DNA from: Bacillota bacterium
Lineage (GTDB): Bacteria; Bacillota; Clostridia; Christensenellales; Aristaeellaceae
Direction of reading: 5' to 3'
DNA length: 64,000 nt
NCBI GenBank assembly: GCA_023425025.1
Contig: JAFADG010000044.1
Coordinates: forward strand, 124,001 to 188,000
A model generated the notes under the pieces. It did no database searches, was not told the DNA's origin, and saw only the letters and a program-made list of their open reading frames with translations. The position numbers and the translations under genes were made by a program. This document shows positions 10,285 to 19,768 of this stretch, piece by piece (the stretch's first letter is position 1; every line of letters starts with the position of its first letter).

Positions 10285-12303
10285 TCAACTCAGCGACACT
10301 TGCTTCAGCCTGTGGGCAAAGTCCTGCCGGGCCTGGGCCTGAACCAGGGCCCACTCCACACGGTATTCCTGCTGGTTGCGCAATTCCCGAAGGCAGCGCT
10401 GGGTTTCTTCCAGCAAAAGCACGTCGCCGTCCAGGCTGAAACCCGGCAGCGCCGGCGCGCCGTGCTGGCGGGTGCCGAAAAATTCCCCCGGCCCGCGAAG
10501 CTGCAAATCCTTTTTGGCGATCTCAAAGCCGTCATTGGTGGCTGTCAGCGTTTTCAAGCGCTCATTGGCCTCGGCCAGCAGAAAGCACCAGCTTTCCCCG
10601 CCGCCCCGGCCCACCCGGCCGCGCAGCTGATGCAATTGGGAAAGGCCGTACCGCTGGGCATCCTCAATGACCATAATGGTGGCGTTGGGCACGTTCACCC
10701 CCACCTCGATCACCGTGGTGGCCACCAGCACCTGCAATTCCCCCGCCGAAAAGGCGGCCAGCACCTCCGCCTTTTCCACCGGCGGCTGCTTGCCATAGGT
10801 CAGCCCTACCCGAAGACCTCTCAAAGGACCGGAAATCAACTCCGCGTAGTGGCTTTGGGCGGCCTTCACATCGGCAAGCGCCTCGCTTTCCTCCACCAGT
10901 GGGCAGACGATATACGCCTGGCGGCCTTTTGATACCTCGCTTTTGATAAAGCCATACATGGCTTCACGCTTTTCTTCCGGCACGATGCGGGTCGTAACTG
11001 GCGTGCGGCCAGGCGGAAGCTCGTCCACCACCGAAACATCCAGGTCGCCGTAGAGAATCAGCGCCAGGGTGCGGGGAATGGGCGTCGCCGACATGACCAG
11101 CACATTGGGCGGCAATTCCCCCATGCCCTCCTCCGCCTTTCTAGCAAGGGCCGAACGCTGGCGCACGCCAAAGCGGTGCTGCTCGTCGGTGATGGCAAGG
11201 CCCAGGCGCTTGTATGCCACCGATTCCGAGATCAGGGCATGGGTGCCGATCACCACCTGCCAGTTGCCATCGCGGATGGCATGAAGGGCCTGCCGCCTCT
11301 CTGCCGCCTTCATGCCGCCAAGCAAAAGCCCGCAGGAAATGCCCAGCGGCTGCAAAACCTGTTGGGCGCTGATATAATGCTGCCGGGCCAGGATTTCGGT
11401 GGGCGCCATCAGCGCGCCCTGAAAGCCGTGGCACACCGCAAGATACAAAGCGCCAAAGGCCAGCGCCGTTTTGCCCGAGCCTACATCCCCCTGCACCAGC
11501 CGGGCCATTGGGTGCGGCGCCTTCAAATCCTCCATGATCTCCGTGAGCACCCGGCGCTGTGCGTTTGTCGGCGCGAAGGGCAGGCTTTGCCAAAAGGCTT
11601 CCGCTTCTTTTTTAAACGCGGGGATGATAATTCCCAGGTTCTTCCTGTCCCGCAAAATCCCAAGAGCCGCTTGGTATAACAGCAATTGCTCGAATGAAAG
11701 CCTTCGCCTGGCAGTTTTCAGCGCTTCGATGCTGCCGGGAAAATGGGCCTGGCGGATGGCATAATTCTTTTCGCAAAGGCCGTATCGCATGCGCAGGCTG
11801 CCCGGCAGCGTTTCCGGACAGGTATCCTCCACCTGCGAGAGCGCAAGCTCCATAAGGCTGCGCATCACCTTGCCGGGAATCCCCTCCAGCGGCCTGTAAA
11901 TGGGCAGGATGGCCGGCGTTTCTTCCAGGGAGGGGTTCAGCAGCTGCCGCTTTCCCTTGCGCTCCTCCACCCTGCCGTAAAAAAGGACGTCCTGCCCGTC
12001 CTTCAGGTTCTTTTCCATCCAGGGCTGATTGTACCAAACGCAGGCAATGTGCCCCGTCTCATCCCAAAGGGAGGCGGTAACGCTGTTCAGCCCCTTGAAC
12101 CGGTTGAGCCTGGGCTTGCCCTTTATATACCCCACCACGGCCGCGTTTTGGCCTGGTGTAAGCTCGCTGATGGGCGTCACCGCCGTCGTATCCTTGTAGC
12201 CGGCGGGCAAAAAATATAAAAGATCGCGCAGCGAGAGTATTCCCGCTGCGCATAATGATTCCAGCCGCGTTTTGCCAACGCCGCGCAAATCCTTGAGCTC
12301 CAT
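10285..12303 (-). CDS. recG: ATP-dependent DNA helicase RecG
   Basis: This 672-residue protein reverses stalled forks and branch-migrates recombination intermediates. The N-terminal wedge/OB part (about 1-160) begins with D-L-R-G-V-G-K-T-R; helicase motifs follow: VQGDVGSGKTALA (Walker A), ITDEQHRFGVRQR (DEQH box), SATPIPRTLAL (motif III) and QLRGRVGRG (motif VI). Length is close to the family norm. The ATG lies just after the fakA stop, so translation is coupled. It is the third gene of the asp23-fakA-recG operon, an order also known from Bacillus (yloU-yloV-...-recG). Confidence 0.97.
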   Translation of the reverse strand: MELKDLRGVGKTRLESLCAAGILSLRDLLYFLPAGYKDTTAVTPISELTPGQNAAVVGYIKGKPRLNRFKGLNSVTASLWDETGHIACVWYNQPWMEKNLKDGQDVLFYGRVEERKGKRQLLNPSLEETPAILPIYRPLEGIPGKVMRSLMELALSQVEDTCPETLPGSLRMRYGLCEKNYAIRQAHFPGSIEALKTARRRLSFEQLLLYQAALGILRDRKNLGIIIPAFKKEAEAFWQSLPFAPTNAQRRVLTEIMEDLKAPHPMARLVQGDVGSGKTALAFGALYLAVCHGFQGALMAPTEILARQHYISAQQVLQPLGISCGLLLGGMKAAERRQALHAIRDGNWQVVIGTHALISESVAYKRLGLAITDEQHRFGVRQRSALARKAEEGMGELPPNVLVMSATPIPRTLALILYGDLDVSVVDELPPGRTPVTTRIVPEEKREAMYGFIKSEVSKGRQAYIVCPLVEESEALADVKAAQSHYAELISGPLRGLRVGLTYGKQPPVEKAEVLAAFSAGELQVLVATTVIEVGVNVPNATIMVIEDAQRYGLSQLHQLRGRVGRGGGESWCFLLAEANERLKTLTATNDGFEIAKKDLQLRGPGEFFGTRQHGAPALPGFSLDGDVLLLEETQRCLRELRNQQEYRVEWALVQAQARQDFAHRLKQVSLS

Positions 12304-12304
12304 G

Positions 12305-13951
12305 TTACTCCACCGATATCAGATAATAATACAACGGCTGGCCGCCCGAATGGGCTTCCACATCGCAATTGTCATACAAATCGGAAAGCTCCTCCGTCAG
12401 GCCCTCGGCATCTTCCTTGGAGGTGTCCTTGCCGTAATAGACGGTAATCAGTTCATCATCGTCCGTTACCAATTCCTGCATCAATTCCAGCGCCACGTCA
12501 TGCACATTGGCGCCGGTGCAATGGATTTTGCCGTTGCAAAGGCCGATGATGTCGCCCTCTTTGATGCTCAGCGCTTCATACTCTGTATCGCGCACGGCAA
12601 AGGTGATGGTGCCGGTCTTTACGCGCTGGGAGGCTTCCTCCATGCGCTTTACATTTTCCAGGCTGTCCAGCTCCGGCTGGAAGGCCACCGCCGCCGCAAT
12701 GCCCATGGCCACGTTCTTTGTGGGGATCACATGGACTTCCTTTTCGGAAAGCTCGGCGGCCTGCTGGGCGGCCAAAATCACATTGCCGTTGTTGGGGAAG
12801 ATAAAAACGCACTTGGCATTGACCTTGCTTACCGCCGCCAGCACATCCTCGATGCTGGGGTTCATGGTCTGCCCGCCATCCACGATGGCGTCCACCGTCA
12901 GGTCGCGGAAGATGCGGGAGAAGCCATCGCCCAGCGAAACGGCCACCATGCCGTAATCCTTGGGCGGTTCCTGCTTCTTTTCTTCTTCCTTCTTGCGCTG
13001 AATTTCCCGGCGCTGCTCCACCATGTTTTCGATCTTCAGGTTCACCAGTTCGCCCAGGGCCAGGCCGTACTGCAGGGCCTTGCCGGGGTCGTTGGTATGT
13101 ACGTGAACCTTGACCAGGCTCAAATCGCCCACCACCAGCACGCAATCGCCGATGCGGTTAAGCCTGCGGCGGAAGGTATCGATATCGCTTTCCTGGGCGG
13201 TGGCCAGATTCTGCACCAAAAACTCGGTACAGTAGGCAAACTTGATTTCCTCAATGGAATCATGGTCATCCGCAAACTCCACCTCGTGGGCGTCTGCGTG
13301 AAAATCCACTGTGGCGGTATCGATCTGCTCCCCGCGAAGGGCGGCGGCATAACCGGCATAAATGAGCAAAAGACCACGGCCGCCGGCATCCACCACACCC
13401 GCCTGCTTGAGCACCGGCAGCATATCGGGGGTACGGCGCAAGATGGCGTCGCCGCTGGTCAAAATAACGTTCATGAGGCCTTCAAAATCGTCGGGATTCA
13501 GTTGCACCTGGCGCATGGCGTCTTCCGCGATCACGCGGGCCACGGTCAATATGGTGCCTTCCTTGGGCTTCATTACCGCTTTATAGGCCGTTTCCGCGCC
13601 GCTTTTGAGTGCCTGGGCGAAGATGGTGGGCGTGATCCTTTCCACGCCCTCCAGCGCCTTGGCAAAGCCGCGGTACAGCTGGGAGGTAATCACGCCCGAG
13701 TTGCCGCGGGCGCCCCTTAGCGCGCCTTTGGCAAAAACCTCAGCGGCCTCACCTGCGGACAGATATTCTTTTCCGTTGAGTTCGCGGATGGCCGACATCA
13801 TCGTCAGCGACATATTCGTGCCGGTATCCCCGTCTGGTACGGGGAATACGTTCAGCGCATCCACAGCCTCCCGGTTCTTCTCCAGTAACGAAGCCCCTGC
13901 CGTCACCATTTCACGGAACAAGAGGCCGTCAATATTCTTAGCCTGAATCAA
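12305..13951 (-). CDS. fakA: Fatty acid kinase catalytic subunit FakA (YloV, DAK2 domain)
   Basis: This 548-residue protein phosphorylates fatty acids held by a DegV/FakB carrier to feed phospholipid synthesis. The N-terminal DhaL-like kinase domain shows N-V-F-P-V-P-D-G-D-T-G-T-N-M, with the Asp residues that bind ATP-Mg. A middle region follows (with a lysine- and glutamate-rich linker near residue 320), then a C-terminal DegV-like YloV domain. Length and order match YloV. It begins 29 bases after asp23 and ends against recG, so it is in one operon. A likely FakB partner (DegV family) is encoded at 49064-49918. Confidence 0.92.
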   Translation of the reverse strand: MIQAKNIDGLLFREMVTAGASLLEKNREAVDALNVFPVPDGDTGTNMSLTMMSAIRELNGKEYLSAGEAAEVFAKGALRGARGNSGVITSQLYRGFAKALEGVERITPTIFAQALKSGAETAYKAVMKPKEGTILTVARVIAEDAMRQVQLNPDDFEGLMNVILTSGDAILRRTPDMLPVLKQAGVVDAGGRGLLLIYAGYAAALRGEQIDTATVDFHADAHEVEFADDHDSIEEIKFAYCTEFLVQNLATAQESDIDTFRRRLNRIGDCVLVVGDLSLVKVHVHTNDPGKALQYGLALGELVNLKIENMVEQRREIQRKKEEEKKQEPPKDYGMVAVSLGDGFSRIFRDLTVDAIVDGGQTMNPSIEDVLAAVSKVNAKCVFIFPNNGNVILAAQQAAELSEKEVHVIPTKNVAMGIAAAVAFQPELDSLENVKRMEEASQRVKTGTITFAVRDTEYEALSIKEGDIIGLCNGKIHCTGANVHDVALELMQELVTDDDELITVYYGKDTSKEDAEGLTEELSDLYDNCDVEAHSGGQPLYYYLISVE

Positions 13952-13980
13952 AGGTGTGTTCCTCCAGTCGGGTGGCTTGA

Positions 13981-14331
13981 TTAAATGCGGATGCCTTCCA
14001 CCGAAATATTGACGCGGCGCACCGTTACGCCAGTCATGCTTTCCAGCTTGTATTTCACCGTTTCCACAATGGTCTTGCAGACTTCAGCCACGGAAATGCC
14101 GTATTCCACGATGATAAACAGATCCACATCCAGCATATCGTCCACCATGCGCAATTGCACACCTTTGGACAGATTCTCCCGGCCCAGCCATTCCACCAAG
14201 CCGTCCTTGGCGCGCTTGCTGGACATAGCCACGATGCCATAACACTCCAGCGCGGCGTAGCCGACCACTTTGAGCATGACATCCTCGGTGATATAAATCG
14301 TGCCGATGTCATTCTTTATTTTGCATTCCAT
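13981..14331 (-). CDS. Asp23/YloU family envelope stress protein
   Basis: This 116-residue protein is a compact Asp23/Gls24 family member: G-T-I-Y-I-T-E-D-V-M-L-K-V-V-G-Y-A-A-L-E-C-Y-G-I-V near the N-terminus and the D-V-D-L-F-I-I-V-E-Y-G segment in the middle. These proteins line the cytosolic face of the membrane or act with fatty acid kinase; the exact job is unsettled. The ATG at 14331 has GGAGG nine bases upstream; the longer open frame upstream has no family similarity. First gene of the operon with fakA and recG, placed after a good promoter. Confidence 0.88.
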   Translation of the reverse strand: MECKIKNDIGTIYITEDVMLKVVGYAALECYGIVAMSSKRAKDGLVEWLGRENLSKGVQLRMVDDMLDVDLFIIVEYGISVAEVCKTIVETVKYKLESMTGVTVRRVNISVEGIRI

Positions 14332-14459
14332 CGTCCTTGCCTCCTTGAGCGGCACAAGCCGCATGTACGCTTGCAACCAGCAGGGACCCGCGCTTGAATC
14401 AGCCTTGCTTCCCCGCGAAAAAACGCACGGAAAGCATTCCTTCTGCAAGGTCAAATCCT

Positions 14460-14488
14460 AGTATACAGGATTTTGGCGCAATCCGCAA
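14460..14488 (-). promoter_or_regulatory. Promoter of the asp23-fakA-recG operon
   Basis: On the minus strand TTGCGG (14488-14483) and TATACT (14465-14460) are separated by 17 bases, about 130 bases before the asp23 start. Confidence 0.7.
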
Positions 14489-14554
14489 CTGAAATTCTTT
14501 CTCGCCAAAGCGCTTGGCTTGCAAGGTATTGTAAAAAGGCGCGGCAATTTTTGC

Positions 14555-15598
14555 TTACAGGTCGTCCACCAGCGCCGTGCTTTTGGCATAGGCCGTGCTC
14601 TTGGCCTCAAAAAAGTCTGTTTTTACCATATTGGCGTTGGAATACTGACTGACCCAGGCCATGGATTTGGGCTCCCGGTCATAGCCCTCATACAGCGGTT
14701 CAAACCCCAGGCCCAGGCAGCGCAGGTTGCCCAGATACTTGATGTAATCCGTCACAATGGCGCTGTTGAGGCCCGGAATGGAGTCGCCGATCACATACTC
14801 GCCCCAGGCGATTTCCTGGCGCACACCTTCGGCCACCATTTCCCGCAGATACGCTGTCCGTTCGGGCGTAAACAGCTCCGGCTTTTCCTTTTTCAATTCC
14901 AGCAAAATATTGCGGAACAGCCATAAATGGGTGTTCTCGTCCCGGTTGATGTAGCGTATCTCCTGCACCGATCCGGGCATCTTCCCATTGCGGCCCAGGT
15001 TGTAAAAGAACATAAAGCCGCTATAAAAATATATGCCCTCCAAAATGTAATTAGCCACCAGCACCTTCAAAAGCGTGAAATCATCCTTATCCGTCTGGAA
15101 GGCGTTGTACAGGTCTCCGATAAAGGTGTTGCGCCTTAAAAGATGCGCATCCGTCTTCCACTGGTACAGGATATCATTGCGTTCCTCCGGGCTGCAGATG
15201 GTGTCTAGCATGTAGCTGTAGCTTTGGCTGTGCACGCTTTCCTGAAAGCTTTGGATCGTCAGGCAAAGGTTCACCTCGTTGGCGGTGATATACTCGCCGA
15301 TGGCCGGCAGGTTGGCGGTTTGTATGGAATCCAGAAAAATCAGAAAGCTCAGTATTTTGTCATAGGCGACGCGCTCCGCCTTTTCCAGCTTGGGATAGTC
15401 CTTTACATCATGGCTCAAATTGATTTCTTCGGGAATCCAGAAGTTGTTCATGGCCTGCCTGTACCAGTCGCTGACCCAGGCGTATTTCACGTTGTTGAAA
15501 TCGTTGAGGTTGGTGGAGTTGCCGCCGATCATGCGCCGAAGATGGATCTGCGTATCCCCTTCCGGGTTGAACAGGGGCTTTTTCATCAGGATGGCCAT
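14555..15598 (-). CDS. nrdB: Class I ribonucleotide reductase, beta (radical) subunit
   Basis: This 347-residue subunit holds the di-iron centre and tyrosyl radical used by the alpha subunit to make deoxynucleotides. Metal ligands are recognisable: FLIFLDSIQ (first Asp), QESVHSQSY (Glu and His, with the radical Tyr four residues after the His), LEGIYFYSGF and RDENTHLWLF. The radical Tyr is present, so this is an ordinary Tyr-radical type and not the Phe-substituted class Ic. The ATG at 15598 follows GAAGGAGAG. It lies 28 bases after nrdA, so the two are co-transcribed. No nrdI is next to it. Confidence 0.95.
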   Translation of the reverse strand: MAILMKKPLFNPEGDTQIHLRRMIGGNSTNLNDFNNVKYAWVSDWYRQAMNNFWIPEEINLSHDVKDYPKLEKAERVAYDKILSFLIFLDSIQTANLPAIGEYITANEVNLCLTIQSFQESVHSQSYSYMLDTICSPEERNDILYQWKTDAHLLRRNTFIGDLYNAFQTDKDDFTLLKVLVANYILEGIYFYSGFMFFYNLGRNGKMPGSVQEIRYINRDENTHLWLFRNILLELKKEKPELFTPERTAYLREMVAEGVRQEIAWGEYVIGDSIPGLNSAIVTDYIKYLGNLRCLGLGFEPLYEGYDREPKSMAWVSQYSNANMVKTDFFEAKSTAYAKSTALVDDL

Positions 15599-15626
15599 GC
15601 GTTTTCTCTCCTTCAAGTACTATATT

Positions 15627-18143
15627 TCACGATGCGCAGCTTTCGCACTCTTCCACTTCCAAGGCCTTGCTGCGCACATAATAAACCGCTTTGACGCCGG
15701 ATTCCCAGGCAAGTACGTACAAATCCAGCACCTGCCGCAGGCTGAAATCATTGGTGATGTACAGGTTCAGGCTTTGTGCCTGGTCGATGTGCCGCTGCCT
15801 TACGCCGGCGGCCTTTACGGAATAGCTCTGGTCGATTTGATGGGCGCTTTTGTAGAACCAGTAGGAGGCCATGGATAATTCAGGGGCGACCCTCGGCAGT
15901 ATGATGCCCTTCTTTTCCTCCAGGAAAAAGCGGTTCATGATGGGATCGATCCCCGCGGTGGTGGAGGCAAGTATGCTGGTGGAACTGGTGGGGGCGATGG
16001 CGATGATGTAGGCGTTGCGCATGCCGTTTGCAGCGACTTCATGTTTTAATGCCAGCCACTTTTCATCGGTATAGCCCCGCTTATCAAAGTAAGCGCCGGT
16101 CTGCCAGTCGCTGCCTTCAAACAGGGAATAAGCGCCCTTTTCCTTCGCCAGGCTGCTGCTGGCGCTGATGGCGGCATGGTTGATGCTTTCAAACACCTTG
16201 TCCACAAAGTCCAGGTGTTCCTGGCTTTCCCAGGTGATGCCGTGCTTGGCCAGCATGTGGTGGTAGCCGTGCACGCCAAGGCCAATGCTGCGGTAGCGCC
16301 GGTTGGTCACCTCGGCATATTCCACCGGGTAATAATTCAAATCGATCACGTTGTCCAGCGCTCGCACCGCGGTAGCCACCAGCTCCCGCAGGACGGTCTC
16401 ATCCGTTACCGGCAGCGCGCCCAGGGACAGGCTGGCCAGGTTACACACCACAAAATCGCCGGGCTTGGTTACCGTGACGACCACGGTTTCCCCCTCCTGT
16501 GTGGTCACTTGCCTGCTGACAAGCTCAATGCCGCTCATATTTTGGGCGATTTCGGTGCACAGGTTGGAGCAGTAGATGATGCCGGCGTGGCCGTTGGGAT
16601 TCAGGCGGTTCACCGTATCCCGGTTGAAGGCAAAGGGCGTGCCTGTTTCAATGGCGGACTTCAAAATCAGGCGGACCATTTCCTTGATGGAGATTTCCCG
16701 CTTGGAGATACGCGCGTCCTTCACGCAGTCCAGGTACCGCTTTTCCCACTCCCCGCCCCAAAAATCCTCCAGAGCATACCCCTTTGTTTTCAGGATTTGG
16801 TGGGGGCACATCAAGTACCAGCTTTGGTCCAGGCTTTCTTTTGCCAGGCGCCAAAACAGGTCGGGGTAACAGATGGCCGGAAACACATCGTGGGCCTTCA
16901 TGCGGTCGTCGCCGTTGTTGGTGCGCAGCTGTAAAAACTCCGGCAGGTCCCTGTGCCAGGCATCCAGGTACACCGCCACGGCGCCCTGGCGCATGCCCAA
17001 TTGATCCACCGCCACGGCGGTGGCGTTCACCAGCTTGATCCAGCGGATCACCCCGCCGGCAGCGCCCTCAAAGCCCCGGATACTGGAACCGCTGGCCCGC
17101 ACCTTGCCAAGGTAAATGCCCATGCCGCCGCCGAATTTGGATACCCTGGCGAAATTGTCCACCGTGCGGTAGATGCCGTCCAGGCTGTCGGGCATGGTAT
17201 CGATAAAGCAGCTGGACAACTGGTGGTAGGGCTTGCGGGCGTTGGAAAGGGTGGGCGTGGCCATGGTCAGCTGCAACAAGCTCAGCATGTCATAGAATTT
17301 CTTCACCCACTTGTCCCTGTCCTGCTTTTCCTCCATGGCCAAATGCATGGCAATGCCAAGATACATTTCCTGGGGCGTTTCCAGGGGCACATGCCGGTGG
17401 GTTTGCACCACATAGCGCTGCAGCAAAAGGTCCAGGCCGGCGTAATTGAACAGGTGGTTGCGGCTGTTGTCCAGGTAGGTTTCAAACAGATCCACTTCGG
17501 CCTTGGCGTAATGCTCCAGGATGTACGCGCCGTACAGCCCCTCGTCGGTCAGGTGGCGCAGTTTGTCGTAGAAGCTTTCAATTTTCCTTCTGCCCAATTC
17601 CTCCGCCAGGTTCTTTTCAAAATGAAAGTACCTGAGCCTTGCGGCAATAAATTCCCACTTGGGCGCTTCCTGGGTGGTCAGCTCCACGGCGGCTTTGGTA
17701 AGGGCTTGGAGGCGCTGGTCTTCCGTCATGTCCGGCTTTGCAAAGGCCGAAAACTTGGCGTGAAGCCGGCTCAAATCGTACGGTTCTTCCGTAAAATCCT
17801 TCTGGATCTGATGCAGACAGTCCTCTATGTATTCGCTTTGCACCGCACCTGAAAGCTCTCTGCGGGTTTCGCGCAGCCGGGTCCGGTTTTCCCGGTAGAG
17901 GATATAACTTTTGGCAACGGCATAAAAACCCTTCGCCATCAAAGCCTGCTCCACCAGATCCTGAATGGCCTCCACGGTGACGGGAGCGCCGGTATCCATA
18001 TGCTTTTGAACGTGGTCAAGCAGCTCTTGAAGGGTATCTTCCTCCACTGCCTGTCCAACGCTTACAAATGCTTTCGCCATAGCGGCGGTAATTTTTTCGC
18101 CCCGGTATTCCTCTTGGCTTCCGTTTCTTTTGATAATCAGCAT
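15627..18143 (-). CDS. nrdA: Class I ribonucleoside-diphosphate reductase, alpha subunit
   Basis: This 838-residue catalytic subunit reduces ribonucleotides. An ATP-cone lies at the N-terminus (residues about 1-95: IIKRNGSQEEYRGEKITAAM), then the ten-stranded barrel with L-S-S-C-F-I-D, the N-L-C-T-E-I active-site loop and A-P-T-S-S-T-S. The C-terminal tail ends C-E-S-C-A-S, the pair that passes electrons from thioredoxin or glutaredoxin. Upstream is a promoter overlapped by a NrdR-like box, so expression probably falls when dNTPs are plentiful. Start ATG at 18143 follows TGGAGG. Confidence 0.96.
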   Translation of the reverse strand: MLIIKRNGSQEEYRGEKITAAMAKAFVSVGQAVEEDTLQELLDHVQKHMDTGAPVTVEAIQDLVEQALMAKGFYAVAKSYILYRENRTRLRETRRELSGAVQSEYIEDCLHQIQKDFTEEPYDLSRLHAKFSAFAKPDMTEDQRLQALTKAAVELTTQEAPKWEFIAARLRYFHFEKNLAEELGRRKIESFYDKLRHLTDEGLYGAYILEHYAKAEVDLFETYLDNSRNHLFNYAGLDLLLQRYVVQTHRHVPLETPQEMYLGIAMHLAMEEKQDRDKWVKKFYDMLSLLQLTMATPTLSNARKPYHQLSSCFIDTMPDSLDGIYRTVDNFARVSKFGGGMGIYLGKVRASGSSIRGFEGAAGGVIRWIKLVNATAVAVDQLGMRQGAVAVYLDAWHRDLPEFLQLRTNNGDDRMKAHDVFPAICYPDLFWRLAKESLDQSWYLMCPHQILKTKGYALEDFWGGEWEKRYLDCVKDARISKREISIKEMVRLILKSAIETGTPFAFNRDTVNRLNPNGHAGIIYCSNLCTEIAQNMSGIELVSRQVTTQEGETVVVTVTKPGDFVVCNLASLSLGALPVTDETVLRELVATAVRALDNVIDLNYYPVEYAEVTNRRYRSIGLGVHGYHHMLAKHGITWESQEHLDFVDKVFESINHAAISASSSLAKEKGAYSLFEGSDWQTGAYFDKRGYTDEKWLALKHEVAANGMRNAYIIAIAPTSSTSILASTTAGIDPIMNRFFLEEKKGIILPRVAPELSMASYWFYKSAHQIDQSYSVKAAGVRQRHIDQAQSLNLYITNDFSLRQVLDLYVLAWESGVKAVYYVRSKALEVEECESCAS

Positions 18144-18183
18144 AGCGCAGCCTCCATATTGTGGGTATAGAATGCTAAATAGT

Positions 18184-18211
18184 ATTTTACCACAAAATAT
18201 TGCGTTTGAAA
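18184..18211 (-). promoter_or_regulatory. nrdAB promoter with candidate NrdR box
   Basis: On the minus strand TTTCAA (18211-18206) and TAAAAT (18189-18184) are 16 bases apart. The spacer (18190-18205) reads ACGCAATATTTTGTGG, close to the NrdR consensus ACACWATATATWGTGT. Only one box is clear; NrdR sites are usually paired, so this is a moderate call. Confidence 0.5.
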
Positions 18212-18227
18212 CCCGGGTACGTCCCTA

Positions 18228-18256
18228 TTGACAGCCAAAGCGCCTGCGAATATAAT
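18228..18256 (+). promoter_or_regulatory. Consensus promoter of the T-box operon
   Basis: TTGACA (18228-18233) and TATAAT (18251-18256), exact consensus with 17-base spacing. Transcription would begin near 18263, just before the T-box leader. Confidence 0.88.
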
Positions 18257-18262
18257 GTGAAA

Positions 18263-18540
18263 ATGATGCGATGATGGGACCAAGTACCTTGATGGTTTTG
18301 CCTCAAGAGAGCTTCCGGCCGGTGCAAGGAAGCGGCGGATATCAGGGGAATACTTCCCGGAGCGCGGAGCCGAAAGCTATGCTGCGTAGGCTCGCGCCGG
18401 TGCGCCGGATACAGCGCTGCGGAAGAATGTATACAGCATATCTCCCGCCAAGGGTATGATCGCAAGGGCATACCGAATGGAAGTGGTACCGTGGCGATTT
18501 GCCGCCTTCCCCAAATAATGGGGAGGGCGTTTTTCTTTTT
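18263..18540 (+). ncRNA. T-box leader, tyrosine-specific (UAC specifier)
   Basis: All main T-box parts can be placed. Stem I has AGTA on the 5' side (18282-18285), GATGG, AGAGAGC and the apical GGTGCAAGG (18321-18329). The distal helix CCTTGAT/ATCAGGG and the basal GGGA/TCCC leave a specifier loop on the 3' side containing TAC (18351-18353), a tyrosine codon. The T-box sequence AAGTGGTACCGTGG is at 18481-18494; its TGGT can pair with the ACCA end of tRNA-Tyr. A terminator follows: CGCCTTCCCC/GGGGAGGGCG (18503-18529) and a T-run to 18540. Uncharged tRNA-Tyr should favour antitermination. It governs the aminotransferase, tyrS and yigZ-like genes. Confidence 0.92.
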
Positions 18541-18562
18541 CAAATGTTGAAGGAGGGGCAAT

Positions 18563-19747
18563 ATGAACGCAACAGAAGTTACCTTTGCCAAGCGGTTTGA
18601 CGGCATCACCGGCAGCGCCATCCGGGAAATCCTGAAGCTTATGGCTACCCCCGGCATGATTTCCTTTGGTGGCGGCAACCCGGCCTCCGCTTCCTTGCCG
18701 GATGAGGCCATCGCCCGCCTGTCCGTAAAGGTGCTCAAGGAAAACGGCAAGAACATCCTGCAGTACGGCACCACCGAGGGCTACGCGCCCCTTCGCGAAA
18801 CGCTGGCCCCGTATTTGAAAAGCCGCTTTGGCTTTGAGGTTACGCCGGATGAGATACTGCCCGTTTCCGGTTCCAGCCAGGCCATGGACCTTCTTTGCAA
18901 GGCCCTCATCGATCCCGGTGATGTGATTCTGGTGGAAAACCCTACCTTCCTTGGCAATATGCAGTGCATGAAGCTGTACCAGGCCAAGATCATGCCTGTG
19001 GAAAGCGACGAGGGCGGCATCTGCCTTGACAAGCTGGAAGAGGCGGTCGTAAAGCACAAGCCCAAGATGCTCTACACCATTCCCACCTTCCAAAACCCCA
19101 CCGGCAAAACCCTGGCGGCGGACCGGAGGCCTGTGATTGCGGCCATGGCCGAAAAGTACGGCTTTGTGGTGGCGGAGGATGATCCTTACCGCGATCTGCG
19201 GTATACAGGCACGCCGCTGCCCTCCATTAAATCGTTTGACAAATCCGGACTGGTGGTCTTCCTGGGCAGCTTTTCCAAGCTGATTTCTCCGGGCCTGCGG
19301 GTGGGCTACATCGCCGCCCATCCCAATATCCTGCGCAAATGCGTCATCGGCAAGCAATCCGCCGACGTGCACACCCCCACCCTCAACCAGGCGGTGGTGG
19401 ATGCCTTTTTGCGGGAGGGATTGCTTAACAGCCATGTGGCGTCCATCTGTGAAAGCTATGGCAGGCAGCTGAACGCCATGCTGGAGGAGCTCGCGCTTTT
19501 CCCGGCCGGCACCACCTGCACAAAGCCCGAGGGCGGTCTGTTCGTGTGGGCGGAGCTGCCGCAGCATATCAACGCCATCACCCTTTTGACCAAGGCCGTG
19601 GAGCGCAAGGTGGCCTATGTACCCGGCAGCCACTTTTTCGCCGAGGGCGGGCACGAGAACACCATGCGCCTGAACTTTTCCAACAGCACCATTGAAAAAA
19701 TCCATGAGGGCATGGCCATCCTGCGGGATGTGATCGCCAGCGCCTGA
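18563..19747 (+). CDS. PLP-dependent class I/II aminotransferase, probably aromatic
   Basis: This 394-residue enzyme has the fold-type I aminotransferase layout: an N-terminal MISFGGGNPAS segment, T-I-P-T-F-Q-N-P-T-G with the Asn and Pro at the cofactor, A-E-D-D-P-Y (PLP-binding Asp), and GSFSKLISPGLRVGYI with the Schiff-base Lys. The sequence type resembles the MocR-tail/2-aminoadipate (KAT II-like) aminotransferases. Placed directly after a tyrosine T-box and 21 bases before tyrS, it most likely acts on tyrosine or another aromatic amino acid; that substrate is inferred from context. AAGGAGG precedes the ATG. Confidence 0.85.
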   Translation: MNATEVTFAKRFDGITGSAIREILKLMATPGMISFGGGNPASASLPDEAIARLSVKVLKENGKNILQYGTTEGYAPLRETLAPYLKSRFGFEVTPDEILPVSGSSQAMDLLCKALIDPGDVILVENPTFLGNMQCMKLYQAKIMPVESDEGGICLDKLEEAVVKHKPKMLYTIPTFQNPTGKTLAADRRPVIAAMAEKYGFVVAEDDPYRDLRYTGTPLPSIKSFDKSGLVVFLGSFSKLISPGLRVGYIAAHPNILRKCVIGKQSADVHTPTLNQAVVDAFLREGLLNSHVASICESYGRQLNAMLEELALFPAGTTCTKPEGGLFVWAELPQHINAITLLTKAVERKVAYVPGSHFFAEGGHENTMRLNFSNSTIEKIHEGMAILRDVIASA

Positions 19748-19768
19748 GCATAAAGGGAGGATACGGAC

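Noticed and set aside
12272..13720. 482-residue open frame opposite fakA
   Set aside because: Antisense shadow; fakA is supported by motifs, length and operon position.
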